Origin: Aphidius gifuensis
Lineage: Eukaryota; Arthropoda; Insecta; Hymenoptera; Braconidae
Length of the DNA: 64,000 nucleotides
NCBI RefSeq assembly: GCF_014905175.1
Contig: NC_057791.1
Location: forward strand, 11,970,177-12,034,176
Reading direction: 5' to 3'
The stretch's first letter is position 1; each line of letters opens with the position of its first letter. Made by a program: the position numbers and the translations under genes. This document shows positions 10,705 through 22,439 of this stretch, in pieces. Under the pieces are notes generated by a model that saw only the letters and a list, made by a program, of their open reading frames with translations, was not told the origin of the DNA and made no database searches.

Positions 10705-12763
10705 TGACATGGGCGCTTATTCAATAGCAAATTAATAGCAAGTCAATAGCAAAAAGAATTATGGATTACAAAGGCTCTACATTACACTAAACATATTAAA
10801 TTGATCTACATAAATTAAGGAAAAAATTAACAATGTTCCTATCATATTATTATAGCGTGATTCGATGTCATTTCTCAATAATGATAGCGAAGAATGATGT
10901 TAAATTTTTTTAGGTTATGTCCGAGCTGTCATTCGTTGTTGTCTGAGTTTTGGTAATTTATGGAAACTTACCGCGAGAATGGAATGACATGAAACATCCA
11001 CTCAATAGCTAGTCAATAGCTAGCAAAAAAAATAGTAAAAAAAAAAAAGTACAAAATACGATATTTATCATTGCTATTGTTTAATTGTTTATTATATTGT
11101 TTTTTTTAAAGTTTTTAACAACAATACATAAAAAAAAAAAAATTTTTTCGTTTAAATTCGTCCAACATCTAGTCAATAGTAAGTCAATTAGCAGATCAAA
11201 TAGCAAAATTAGCAGCAACGATATTATAAGTTAGTAAGTTTAATAAAAGCAACAACAATATATAATTTTAAAAAAAATTTTTCGTTTAAATTCGTCCAAC
11301 ATCTAGTCAATAGCAAGTCACAGATCACGTAGCAACTCAATAGCTAGTCAATAGCTAGTCAATACAAAAAATACGATATTTATCATTGTTATTGTTTATT
11401 GTTGTTGTTTAATTGTTTATTATATTGTTTTTTTAAAAGTTTTCAACAACAATACATAAAATTGAAAAAAAAAAAAATTTTTGTTTTTTTAAATTTTATG
11501 TATTGTTGTTGAAAACTTTTAAAAAAACAATATAATAAACAATTAAACAATACAATTATAAATATCGTATTTTGTACTTTTTTTTTTTTGCTATTGACTA
11601 GCTATTGAGTTGCTACGAATTTGCTATTGATCTGCTGTTAATTTGCTATTGACTAGATGTTGGACGAATTTAAAAGAAAAAAAAAATTTTTTTTTTTTTT
11701 AAATTTTATGTATTGTTGTTGAAAACTTTTAAAAAAACAATATAATAAACAATTAAACAATAACAATGATAAATATCGTATTTTGTACTTTTTTTTTTTT
11801 GCTATTAACTAGCTATTGAGTTGCTACGAATTTGCTATTGATCTGCTGTTGACTTGCTATTGACTAGATGTTGGACGAATTTAAACGAAAAAAAAAATTT
11901 TTTTTTTTTAATTTTATGTATTGTTGTTGAAAACTTTTAAAAAAACAATATAATAAACAATTAAACAATAACAATAATAAATATCGTATTTTGTACTTTT
12001 TTTTTCTGCTATTGACTAGCTATTGACTAGCTATTGAGTTGCTACGAATTTGCTATTGATCTGCTGTTGACTTGCTATTGACTAGATGTTGGACGAATTT
12101 AAACGAAAAAAAAAATTTTTTTTTTTTTAATTTTATGTATTGTTGTTGAAAACTTTTAAAAAAACAATATAATAAACAATTAAACAATAACAATTATAAA
12201 TATCGTATTTTGTACTTTTTTTTTTTTGCTATTGACTAGCTATTGAGTTGCTACGAATTTGCTATTGATCTGCTGTTGACTTGCTATTGACTAGATGTTG
12301 GACGAATTTAAACGAAAAAAAAAATTTTCTTTTTTTTTATTTTATGTATTGTTGTTAAAAACTTTTAAAAAAACAATATAATAAACAATTAAACAATAGC
12401 AATGATAAATATCGTATTTTGTACTTTTTTTTTTTTGCTATTAACTAGCTATTGACTAGCTATTGAGTGGATGTTTCATGTCATTCCATTCTCGCGGTAA
12501 GTTTCCATAAATTACCAAAACTCAGACAACAACGAATGACAGCTCGGACATAACCTAAAAAAATTTAACATCATTCTTCGCTATCATTATTGAGAAATGA
12601 CATCGAATCATGCTATAATAATGTGATAGGAACATTGTTAATTTTTTCCTTAATTTATGTAGATCAATTTAATATGTTTAGTGTAATGTAGAGCCTTTGT
12701 AATCCATAATTCTTTTTGCTATTGACTTGCTATTAATTTGCTATTGAATAAGCGCCCATGTCA
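10705..12763. mobile_element. TTAA-flanked element with 340 bp TIRs and tandem-repeat core
   Basis: TGACATGGGCGCTTATTC and its mirror are flanked by TTAA at 10701-10704 and 12764-12767. The arms run about 340 bp (10705-11040 and 12430-12763). The core is a large palindrome of about 220 bp units. No transposase frame. Probably piggyBac-like or Kolobok-like by duplication alone. Confidence 0.8.
11480..12450. repeat. tandem array of about 4.7 units of 210-220 bp
   Basis: Each unit carries GTATTGTTGTTGAAAAC, ATATCGTATTTTGTAC and a run of GCTATTGACTAGC/TTGCTATTGA words. Roughly two further units stand in inverse orientation at 11040-11480, so the array is palindromic about position 11475. Confidence 0.85.
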
Positions 12764-12880
12764 TTAACAAGTCGCTATCAAACTGTTGTTGAGTGTTCCG
12801 CTAGGGAGAGAACCAGTAGTGAACCATGAGAGCCAGTCAAGAGAAGGTAGTGATCAGTACGAGAGCCAGACAAGTTGTGT

Positions 12881-13782
12881 TAGGGATGTGCGATATCAGA
12901 CGATATATCGGAGGACCCGATATTTTTACCCAATATCGACGATATATTTATTCGATATGGGTAGGCGTCAAATATCGGATATTCGATATCACTTTCGGAA
13001 TATCGTCACGAAAATATCGGTGGATATACTGACTGAAAAACTACTTACCAACAAATTTTAATGGCGGCTTGAATGGCCACAGCCAATCAAGATCAAAGAA
13101 TATTCAAACGTATTAATTTAATTAGCTGTGAATTTATGAGTGTGGACTTATGAGTTTTAAATTGACAGTTGACAGTCGATAATTAATAATTATTAATAAC
13201 AAAATCATTAGAAGCTATAATCAGTAGTAAAAATATTAAGGAATTGTGTATTTATTATTGCATAGTCATGTCTCAATAAAATGTTGATTAATAATTACAC
13301 ATTTTCATTATTATATTTCCTGAGTATTGTATAATGAAATATTATTAATAAATAGAAAGTCTGATTATTTTTTTCTGGTACTATAATTATTTAAAAAAAT
13401 TACATTGTTAAAAATTTTATTATAATTTTTCCATAATTTGTTATTAATACGCCAATTTATTTGCAATGATTAAATGAATGAATGAATAATTCAATAATAA
13501 GTAATAGCAATATCCGAGTTATTTCATCAAAAACCAAGTATACGTATCAATTTATTAATTAACTTACGATTTAAATTCAATAGTTCCTATAATTATTAGT
13601 TAATGAATTTTGAATTTAAAAATGGACGGACCATTTTTTTGTTAACAGTTGGTAAAATCAATTTACTTCGATATTATCGAATATCCGATATTACTTCGCC
13701 AAAATATCGGTTCGATAACGATATCGGATTTTGATATCGCGATATCCGATAATATCGATATTGGTGATATCGCACATCCCTA
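12881..13782. mobile_element. hAT-type MITE with AGTTGTGT duplication
   Basis: TAGGGATGTGCGATATC and mirror; exact AGTTGTGT at 12873-12880 and 13783-13790. The third copy of the unit contains the empty site at 18538-18545. Interior 13060-13680 is AT-rich and non-coding. Confidence 0.92.
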
Positions 13783-13937
13783 AGTTGTGTCGTCTAACGA
13801 TAGCGTTTTGTGCTAAGCTACTGTGAGTCCTCTGAATCCCCACTCGCGCGCTCTCCCACCTATCGTCCCGGACATGCGCAGCACGCTTTCCTAGCCCGCA
13901 ACACGAATAGGTATCCGATCCAGCCCGTAGCCTTCGG

Positions 13938-14036
13938 CACCCGTATTCAGAGGATGTTCTCATTAGGGCTTTTTCTATGTGGCGCAGCTTTTCGTCAAAA
14001 GTTCGCCGCCATCGGAAAAAGCCCTAATGAGAACGT
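13938..14036. mobile_element. shortened CACCCGTATTC MITE
   Basis: Full left end, then a deleted centre (CTTTTTCTATGTGGCGCAGC) and the right arm to CTAATGAGAACG, where the end is missing at the start of the right arm of the inverted duplication. Confidence 0.7.
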
Positions 14037-14448
14037 ATTATATACTTATTCTCGTATTATATCATTAATTACTACATTATGTGTATCTACATAGATGATG
14101 CACACATACATAAATGTGTATGTTTGAGTTCACGAATGGATCGCTGTAAATAATAACAATAATAATAATATTGAGATATATTATTATTGCAATGGCAACG
14201 TATGTGTAAGACCTGGTCACGGATGGATCGCTGTATGGGGGGACATTTCAAAAATCACTCGGAAACTCGGAAGGTCAAGATTGTGATCATAGAAAATTTT
14301 TGATATTTTGTTGTGGTAGACATGATTTTTTGTTCATGTATTTTTATAGGCACAAAACAATAAATTATTATTGTTTAAATATTAATAATAATTATAAAAA
14401 ATACTTTTCACAACTGTAATAAGTAACAAAAGTAAATGGCATATGCAA

Positions 14449-15709
14449 TAGGGATGTGCGATAGTCACCGATATATTTAATTGCCGATATTATATCGATA
14501 TATTGACGCCGATATTTTTTAACCCTGATATATTGATATCCGATATTTTTTCTAACAAATATCGGGTATATTTTTTTCAGAAAATACTGTTGTTACCGAC
14601 ATAAATTTTTTTTTATTGATTATTAAAAATCGTTTAAAACAAACAAAATAACATTCGTTAAATGAATAAAAATGACGTTATTTCGGGAAAAAATTAAATG
14701 CTTACCACCTAATTTCTTTTGCTCACATAAATTTTCTTGCTGCCTTGGTTTTTATTTATTTATTTCACAAATAAAATTATTCCTATAATTTATTTAAATA
14801 AATTAGAAAACCAAGGACAAGCAGTAGCTAAGAAAAAGATGAAGCTAAGGAATTAATGTAGCCCAAAAAATTTTGTGGAAATTGATTCATAAAAAATTAT
14901 TATTCGGCAGAATAATAATTTTTAATAAATTTATTTCTCCAGAGAAATTGACATTTGGTATAACATTCATTCTTAGTCTTCTTTAATTGCCATGAGTTAA
15001 TATTTTTTTTACAAATAAAAGCTATCAACAAACGGGCTAATGTTGTGAAATGTTAATTTTTGAGAATATTAATTTCTCCAGAAATTAACATTTGACATCC
15101 ATTCCTTGGCCCATTTGTTGATAGCTTTATTTGTTAAAAAAAAAAATATTAACTCATGGCAATTGCAGGTCTAAGGAATAGATGTTACCAAATGTCAATT
15201 TCTCTGGAGAAATTAATTTATTAAAAATTATTATTTTGCCAAATAATAATTTTTAATGAATTAATTTCCACATAATTTTTTGGGCTACATTAATTCCTTA
15301 GCTTCATCTTTTTCTTAGCTAGTGCTTGTCCTTGGTTTTCTAAATTAATAAAAATAAATGACATGTATTTTATTTGTTAAATAAATAAATGACTAAGGAC
15401 AAGCAGAGCTAAGGAAAAGATAAAAATATTTAAACAGCATCAACTGTGAATTTGTAGTTTTGATATCAAATTTCAATTCTAATAATATAATATAATAAAT
15501 TAATAATAATAAGATATTAATTAAAAAAAAAAAGAAATTGTTATTTTTATTTCAACGATATATTATATGATAAATACCGATAATATTTTTTACGCGATAT
15601 TATCGATATATCGATAGTTTAAAAAAATATATATCGGCCGATATATAATATTTTTTTAATATCGCCGATATATTATTATCGGTCTCTTTTCAACTATCGC
15701 ACATCCCTA
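14449..15709. mobile_element. hAT-type MITE with ATATGCAA duplication, holding a foldback
   Basis: TAGGGATGTGCGATAGTC and mirror; exact ATATGCAA at 14441-14448 and 15710-15717. The left arm keeps the empty site (TTGCATAT at 10150-10157). Inside, 14800-15345 is a palindrome of the AGCTAAGG family with CCAAGGACAAGCAG ends. Confidence 0.92.
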
Positions 15710-16071
15710 ATATGCAATACGGCTGTTTTTGTTGCTTACAATATCTACTGTAACCTCTAGTTACTTTTAAGTTTATTTTATCTCTATATTGTTTCATCTA
15801 CTGCGCCGGTCCGGGTTTCCGAGTGATTTTTGGAACGTCTCCTGGCTCCCTATACACAATACATATCTCACATGTAGAATATTTTCTCCTACACTTATGA
15901 TACTTGTGACGTCAGTATTTTGCTATAGTATAGTCGCAATGTAATATAGGCGTATGTAACACACTATACTTGGTTCACGATAGTTCCCTTAGGTTTGGTT
16001 ACGTATTTCATAGTCCGATCAGGTGGACCGCGCCCCTCTACCATTTCTAAGACTGAGTTAGGTTCTCGTAT

Positions 16072-16263
16072 TTGTTCTCGTTACTCCTACGGCTGTTGGC
16101 TTCCGAGATAACCAACATGGCTCCTCCCGGTGATTTAGAGGAGGATGGTGAGAAATCCTCGTTGTTAACCTCGGCCGATAGTTCTCGCCGTGCAGGTCAG
16201 AAAATCGGTTACAGTGTATTTTATTTGAATAATCTCAAAAATTACAATAAAAAAATGAGATAA
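16072..16263 (+). CDS. short conserved ORF or captured first exon, unidentified (copy 2)
   Basis: Identical in translation to the frame at 9604-9795 on the other strand, so it lies in the other arm of the inverted duplication. Upstream are TTCCGAG and a conserved AT-poor stretch (15900-16070) with TGACGTCA at 15908, a CRE-like word that the third copy also has at 19632. Whether it is expressed is unknown. Confidence 0.4.
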   Translation: MFSLLLRLLASEITNMAPPGDLEEDGEKSSLLTSADSSRRAGQKIGYSVFYLNNLKNYNKKMR

Positions 16264-16519
16264 TAGACATGATATGTGGGCAAGGAGGGTTTCGACAAGT
16301 TCTAAGGAACATCAAAAAGGAACAGGAAAAAAGATAGTTTCATTAGCTTGCAAAAAAAAAATAATAAATACAGTAATTATGAGATTATAATCACACAGAT
16401 AATTTAACATCAATATCATAAAATAACTCAATATCACAAATATATTTTCCCTGTCGTTCTTCATAAGAAACGTATTATATTAATGTGGGAGACCTATTTG
16501 CCAAGTTGACCTCTTTCAT

Positions 16520-16735
16520 TACATCTGGGCAGCGTTCGATAGCTGGCCGAGGCCAAAAATCCGGCCAATTTTTTATCATGGTTTATTTTATATGTTCGTA
16601 GTGTCAGCACTGCTACATTATAATTTCAAATATTTACATGGGATTTTCTCATAGTGAGTTTTTGATTTATCAAGTTGTCTTTCCATGTTGCCTCCAGGCC
16701 GAGGCCCTCGGCCAGCTATCGAAACCCCTAGCATA
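16520..16735. mobile_element. MITE, GCGTTCGATAGC family (right arm)
   Basis: GCAGCGTTCGATAGCTGGCC at the left and GGCCAGCTATCGAAACCCC at the right with GGCCGAGGCC words inside; partner of 9138-9352. Confidence 0.7.
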
Positions 16736-16753
16736 CTTGAATATATTCCAGGC

Positions 16754-18009
16754 CAAGGTCCCTAGATGAGTTACTGTATTAGACAGGTCATCCGAAGCTA
16801 AAATTTTGGATGCCATATTAGGGATGGGTAGTTGTGTGCATGCGTATATGTACACAAGATAGGTACGTATGACTGCGTGATAGTCACACACATTCACACA
16901 TGTTTATCAATGTTTATATTTGACATTGTTGTAGGGATGTGCGATACTTTTAAAAGTATTCAGTATCGATATATCGGATATTTTTATTCAAATATCGGTT
17001 ATCCGATATATCGGGTTGAAAAGTACTCGGTATATCGAATATCGAGTACTTTTAAAATAAAAAAAAGACCAATGTTTAATGAGTTTTTTATTTTAATTAT
17101 TATTTTATTTAAATATATCAGTATTAATATTATTTAATACTGGTCTGTTCTTTTATTTAAATTCAAATTGTTTTACATAAAATTTTTTTATTACATAATA
17201 TATCAATCAATAATAATAAAGATTAATATAATAATAATATATATTAATACAATGTATGTATAAATATATATATGTATTTTTAATAAATACAAAACAATAT
17301 TTAATATTGGATAAAATTATTAAATATATATTTCAAATTAATAACAATTTTTATCATTTTAATTTATATAATTGTTTATAAAATAATATTTTTTGGTATG
17401 TTTTTTGGTAATATATATTATAAAATTGCTGAAATCCCCAATCACTAGTCTCCGGTACTTTTTGACCGATATCTGGTAAAAAATATCGGATCCTCGGTAT
17501 ATCGGATCAAAAAGTATCGAGTAAAAGTATCCGATATATATTGGCGATATATCGGCTGTTCCGATATATCGCCGAGTATCGCACATCCCTAATTGTCTAA
17601 CGTTGAATTGAATTTAATTTGTTAATTATAGATACTTGATACTTAATTATAAATGCAGGTTGTGTGATAATATTAGTACTCCTTTATTCAAATAGACAAA
17701 GTTAAATTAATACACTATCATAATTATGTTTTATTTAAAAGAAAAAAAAAAAAAAATTCGTTCAGGTTATTTTATTCAATAATATTTTATAAACATTAAT
17801 ATTCTTATTATTATTTTATTTCATATTAATATATTAATTATTAATGATGATTACAGATGCAGAAAAAAATTTTAATCATTTATTTTGTGACTGCAATTCA
17901 TTTAACTTGACGCCGTAGCAGTTTGAATTTGCGCGGCTTCGCCATATTGGGGATATCGACGATTTTACTTCGGATGACCTGTATATTGGGAATCATTCTA
18001 GGGACCTTG
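16754..18009. mobile_element. MULE-like element, CAAGGTCCCTAG family, copy A
   Basis: Ends CAAGGTCCCTAGATGAG and ATTCTAGGGACCTTG, flanked by TTCCAGGC on both sides (16746-16753, 18010-18017). Related copies at 23217-23808 and 26792-27739 have exact 9 bp duplications. This copy contains the hAT-type MITE 16932-17591. No transposase frame. Confidence 0.8.
16932..17591. mobile_element. hAT-type MITE, TAGGGATGTGCG family (right arm)
   Basis: Mirror copy of 8273-8933. Right flank ATTGTCTA, left flank a slightly damaged ATTGTTG. Empty sites in copies B and C of the MULE-like element (23390, 26965). Confidence 0.9.
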
Positions 18010-18428
18010 TTCCAGGCGAACTCATGAGCCAATTTTTTAAAGAAGTCATAATATTAACTGTTAAATTATTTTCTCGTATAATGTTTTAATTTTAATAAAA
18101 TTTTTTATACACGTTGATGAATTTATTCGTTATTTCTCGTGTGATAAAAAAAAAACAGTTTGACAGCTGTGTACAGTGGTGTGAGTGAGAGTTTCACAGA
18201 AACATAAATCATTTAGTTCATTTTATAAAAAAAGAGAGGACTTTCAACTATCATACACTTTATGTAGTATGATACGTATTATACGTATGATTGTATGATA
18301 CCCCGAAAATCGTCGAATTACCCATCACTGCCTATTCGTGTTGCGGGCTAGGAAAGAGTGCTGCGCATTTCCGGGACGATAGGTTGGAGAGCGCGTGAGT
18401 GGGGATTCAGAGGACTCACAGTGCACTG

Positions 18429-18515
18429 ACCCGTATTCACAGGGCAAATTTTATACAATTAAGGGCTTTTTTTTGCCACTGATGGCGCTTGTCAAATTTT
18501 TTTAAGGATACATAT
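18429..18515. mobile_element. half MITE, CAGTCC/CACCCG family
   Basis: ACCCGTATTCACAGGGC to GATGGCGCTTGTCAAATTTT; the right half is absent. Confidence 0.7.
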
Positions 18516-18867
18516 AACAACGTGTTGTCGTGAAGCGACACAACTTGTCTGGCTCTCGAACTGATCACTACCTTCTCTTGACTGGCTCTCTTGGTTCACT
18601 ACTGGTTCTCTCGACATCGTTTGGATCTCTCGTAAAGGCTCTCTAGGTATCAGAAGTTAAGTCCTGGTGAAACTCTGCCCGAATTTCTAATGACAGACTA
18701 ATACTAATAATCACGCTATATGGTTCTCTTATTATAATAATTATTATTATTATATTCTCACTACGCAATGTGTATGTTATGGTTAGACTATCATCACACA
18801 TAAATGTGTATGTGTGAGTTCACGAATGGATCGCTGTAAATAATAACAATAATAATAATATTGAGAT

Positions 18868-19172
18868 CATGGAGGTGAATAAGGAGTGTAAGCTTTGCTT
18901 TTTTATTGTGTTAAAGCATAGGCTGTCACTGAAGCCTAAATTTCGGAGTAAGTCAGTTCGAAAAACTACCAGCTGCAGCGCTGTCATCAGCCCTTGACCA
19001 AAAAAAAAGACAGAACAAAATATACTTATTCACTCTAGCCTGTACAACTATGTTTAAAGATGAAAGATTACACGTGATACTGTCGTTCGAGTCCGATCCC
19101 AGCGCCCTCATTTACTCCGAAATGTCGGCTTCAGTAAAAAAGCAAAGCTTACACTCCTTATTCACCTCCATG
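18868..19172. mobile_element. 305 bp hAT-type MITE, CATGGAGG family
   Basis: CATGGAGGTGAATAAGG and mirror; exact ATTGAGAT on both sides (18860-18867, 19173-19180); empty site at 14170-14177. The 83-codon frame inside has no family resemblance and is not called. Confidence 0.9.
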
Positions 19173-19218
19173 ATTGAGATATATTATTATTGTAATGGCA
19201 ACGTATGTGTAAGACCTG

Positions 19219-19544
19219 CAGTCCAATTCACAGTGCAAATTTATTACAATTCAGGGCTTTTTTTCGCCGCTGATCGCGCTTGTAAAAATTTTTTTATATA
19301 GATTTTATATACAAAAGCTTCACAAGCGCCGTGAGTGGCGAAAAAAGCCCTGCAGTCCAATTCACAGAGCATTACAATTTAGGGCTTTTTTCCTCCACTG
19401 GCGGCGCTTGTAGAGCTTTTGTATGTGAAATCTATATAAAAAAAATTTTACAAGCGCCATCAGCGGCAAAAAAAAGCCCTAAATTGTAAAAAATTTGCTC
19501 CGTGAATTGGACTGCTGAATTGTAATGCCCTGTGAATTGGACTG
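19219..19544. mobile_element. CAGTCC MITE with a second copy nested in it
   Basis: Outer copy flanked by CTG at 19216-19218 and 19545-19547, empty site at 14213-14215. A second copy, 19353-19514, is inserted in its right arm with its own CTG duplication (19350-19352, 19515-19517). Confidence 0.88.
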
Positions 19545-19746
19545 CTGGTCGCGATGGATCGCTGTATGGTTCCCTATACAAAATATTCATTTCATATGTA
19601 GAATATTTGCTCCTACACTTATGATACTTGTGACGTCAGTATTTTACTATAGTATAGTCGCAATGTAATATGGGCGTATGTAACACACTATACTTGGTTC
19701 ACGATAGTTTCCTCAGATTTGGTTGCGTATTTCATAATCCGATCAG

Positions 19747-19907
19747 CAGTCCAATTCACATGGCAAATTGTTTACGATTTAAGGCTTTTTTTGCCGTTGA
19801 CAGCGCAAGTAAAATTTTTTTTATATAGATTTCACATATAAAAGCTCCACGAGCGTCACCAGTAGATAAAAAAAGCCCTAAATTGTAATGCCCTGTGAAT
19901 TGGACTG
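19747..19907. mobile_element. 161 bp CAGTCC MITE
   Basis: CAGTCCAATTCACATGGC and mirror; CAG on both sides (19744-19746, 19908-19910); empty site at 16020-16022. Confidence 0.9.
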
Positions 19908-19954
19908 CAGGTGGACCGCGCCCCTCTACCATTTCTAAGACTGAGTTAGGCTAC

Positions 19955-20110
19955 TGTATTAGTTCTCGTGACTCCCACGGTTGTTGGCTTCCGAGATAAC
20001 CAACATGGCTCCCCCGGTGATTTAGAGAAGGATGGTGAGAAATCCTCGTTGTTAACCTTGGCCGATAGTTCTCGCCGCGCAGGTCAGAAAATCGGTTACA
20101 ATATAATTTA
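19955..20110 (+). pseudogene. short conserved ORF, copy 3, frameshifted
   Basis: ATGGCTCCCCCGG has lost one base against the other copies, giving a stop seven codons in (GTGATTTAG). The rest is close to copies 1 and 2. Decay of this copy while two inverted copies stay identical suggests those two are recent, not necessarily selected. Confidence 0.6.
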
Positions 20111-20754
20111 TTGATATTCAACCTTTCTTTATTTTCAAGTTACCACTTTGCGTCTGGTTTTTAATTTTTTTAAATTAATTGAATATTAATTTTTCCGTAC
20201 CTAAAAATTTTATTCTTAAATTTATAACAAAGCCCAGATTAACTTTACACTACTCTCATTACCTCGTGATTAATCTCATTTCTCTTTTTTTTTTTGTTGC
20301 TTATTAATTTTAAATCGCATAAATGAATTAAAAAATTATATTTGTAGCAAAATATGTTAATCGTAAGTATCATTATATTTTTCTATTCACAATTCTCATC
20401 AAATGGCACATAAATTAGATATTAACTATGAAAGAAAACCACGTTGAGTAAGAATAATTTTGTTTATTTTATTTGATAGTAAGTTTAGTATTAGCATTTT
20501 AAAATTTCGAATATTTTACTTCTTTTAATGAGTGACATTATCAAATATAGTAATGTGTGAAATGTGTTTTTTTGAAATATATATGCTTTTAATAATTCAT
20601 ACTACAGAAATTAAGCTTTTTTACAAAATAATTATCGTGTAATCTATAATTCTATGAATAATTCAAACAGGTAATATTGCATTATTATATATATATAGTG
20701 TTCATATGGAAACAACGCTAGGGACTTTCTATTTCTTTGAATTCTACGCTGTAG
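20111..20754. other. AT-rich non-coding stretch
   Basis: No frame, palindrome or repeat relationship was recognised. A short ATATAT run lies at 20688-20697. Confidence 0.4.
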
Positions 20755-21070
20755 CAGTCCAATTCACATTACAATTTAGAGCTTTTTTTCACCACTCACG
20801 GCGCTTGTAAAGCTTTTGTATGTAACATCTATATAAAAAAAATTTTTACAAGTGCCATCAGCGGCAAAAAAAAGCCCTAAATTGTAAAAAATTTGCCCTG
20901 TGAATTGGACTGCCGTATTCACTGGGCATTACAATTTAGGGCTTTTTTCATTTACCGGTGGCGCTTGTGGAGCTTTTATATGTAAAATCTATATAAAAAA
21001 AATTTTAGAAGCGCCATCAGTGGCAAAAAAAGCCCTAAATTGTATAAAATTTGCCCTATGAATACGGGTG
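20755..21070. mobile_element. two abutting CAGTCC/CACCCG MITEs
   Basis: First copy 20755-20912, second 20911-21070 ending GAATACGGGTG. The junction GACTGCCGTATTC merges the two terminal types, showing that CAGTCCAATTC and CACCCGTATTC ends belong to one family. Confidence 0.8.
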
Positions 21071-21074
21071 CTGA

Positions 21075-21670
21075 AGGCAAAATTAAAGTTTACATTTTAC
21101 GGCCGATGAGGGCGTTCGAAAATGTTGTTTGAGCAGTTCTATGTTAAATTTATTTCATGACAAGAGAGCTCATTTTTACTTTTGCAAGCTAGAGTCAACA
21201 TCGATATAAATACATATGAATGACACCATAACCCCATGTCCCCATTGTAAATGTCAACACAATTTATTACATTAGATAATTGATTTTTCATTGAAACAGA
21301 TAATGGCGATTGGAGGTGTTATTGGGGCATGTAATTTAATATATAACGAAGAAAATGATAGTATAAGAGAATGCGTAGAATCAATTATATAAGGAAAAAC
21401 AATTAAATTCGTGAAATGTCGCATCCATTTGTCATATTGAACAATAGAACATTTTTCAATCGTTTTACTCAAATAACTCAACGACCTTGCGTATCATCAC
21501 TTATGACTATTGTTATTATGTATTTATACTATGTATTTATATCGATGTTGACTCTAGCTTGCAAAAGTAAAAATAAGCTCTCTTGTCATGAAATGAATTT
21601 AACAAAGAACTGCTCAAACAACATTTTCGAACGCTCTCATCGGCCGTAAAATGTAAACTTTAATTTCGCC
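21075..21670. mobile_element. TIR element, GGCCGATGAGGGCG arms
   Basis: About 125 bp arms: AATTAAAGTTTACATTTTACG at the left and its mirror at 21540-21670. The same arm occurs alone at 22440-22562 beside a hAT transposase relic, so the family may be hAT-related; inference. Confidence 0.7.
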
Positions 21671-22114
21671 CTCAAAATTGGAGTGCAGAGCCAATCACCG
21701 TTTGCGCGAGTGATTTTAAATAGTTTATTTCATCTTTAATGTGAATACATTGATAAATAATAATTAAATTATTAATTTATGATCAAATTTATGAATTAAT
21801 AAATTTATTATTATTTATTGTTTAATAAATAGTTGATTATTAATTTTTGATTCAATAAATTATATTTTTATTATCAATTTTATTATTATTAAACTAATTA
21901 ATAAATGGTGATTCTTCGTATTTTAATACTTAATGAGTCCATCCAATTCAATTATTATTGCAAAAGAATTTTATTATTTATAATAATAAAAATTTTCCTC
22001 TTGAGTAAATTTTTTTTATATATGTGAATACATAAATAGTGTTTATTTAATAAATATATAATATCATGTATTATCAGTCATCACACAGTTTTTTAAATTT
22101 ACACTTTCATATTA
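21671..22114. other. AT-rich non-coding stretch
   Basis: Mostly ATTATT and AATAAT runs; nothing recognised. Confidence 0.4.
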
Positions 22115-22439
22115 TTATTGAAAGTGAAAGAAGTTGTTGAAGAAGTTTATTATTCCTTTTGCTGCTGTTAATACATCTCTTTTAGGTTGATCAACATCAT
22201 TTATCATGATTTTTACATTTAAAATATCTATCACAAGTAAATTTAATCTATGGCCTAAACAACCATATGTTATCAAATGAGAGAATTCATTACGAAGAAG
22301 TGACCAAGCTAATTTCATGTTAGCTGCATTATCAGTGACGACACCTTTGACTTTGTTAAATCCAACAGCACGTATTGCTGAACTTAAAATATTACAAATG
22401 TATTTTGCAGTATGTGCTTCTTCTTTAGATTCAATTGCT
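22115..22439 (-). pseudogene. hAT transposase fragment (RNase H-like catalytic core)
   Basis: About 108 open codons on the minus strand, open back to 22439. They contain GVVTDNAANMKLAWSLL followed by YGCLGHRLNLLVIDIL, the two neighbouring motifs that in hAT transposases surround an acidic catalytic residue and the conserved C..H...L..... segment. The frame ends IINFFNNFFHFQ and a stop. A full hAT transposase is around 500-700 aa, so this is a small internal piece with no BED finger or C-terminal dimerisation region. At 22440 it meets an isolated copy of the 21075-21670 arm. It cannot be active but names a likely mover for the many 8 bp-duplication MITEs nearby. Confidence 0.85.

Larger units (their letters stand above)
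10684..12806. mobile_element. 60 bp CCCTAGCGGAA MITE, split by a TTAA element
   Basis: CCCTAGCGGAAGAGTCATTAA at 10684 and GTGTTCCGCTAGGG ending 12806, with AG at both edges. The third copy reads straight through (GAACC...CTCTCGACATC near 18604-18615), confirming an AG duplication. Without the nested element it is only about 60 bp. Confidence 0.8.
14045..17892 (-). repeat. right arm of inverted duplication (partner 7971-10570)
   Basis: Mirror of the left arm with one extra insertion, the hAT-type MITE at 14449-15709. The outer limit, GTGACTG at 17886-17892, faces CAGTCAC at 7971-7977. Arm identity by eye is very high, but divergent short indels exist. Confidence 0.85.
18533..20110 (+). repeat. 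third copy of the unit duplicated at 7971-10700 and 14045-16300
   Basis: Collinear with the other copies (CACAACTTGTCTGGC, then the AACTCTGCCC and AATGGATCGCTG blocks, then the short ORF) but carrying a different set of insertions. It therefore holds empty sites for 10684-12806, 12881-13782 and 10025-10359, while its own insertions are empty in the other copies. Confidence 0.85.

Noticed and set aside
11480..12450. CRISPR-like array
   Set aside because: Units are about 215 bp direct repeats without unique spacers, in a eukaryotic setting.
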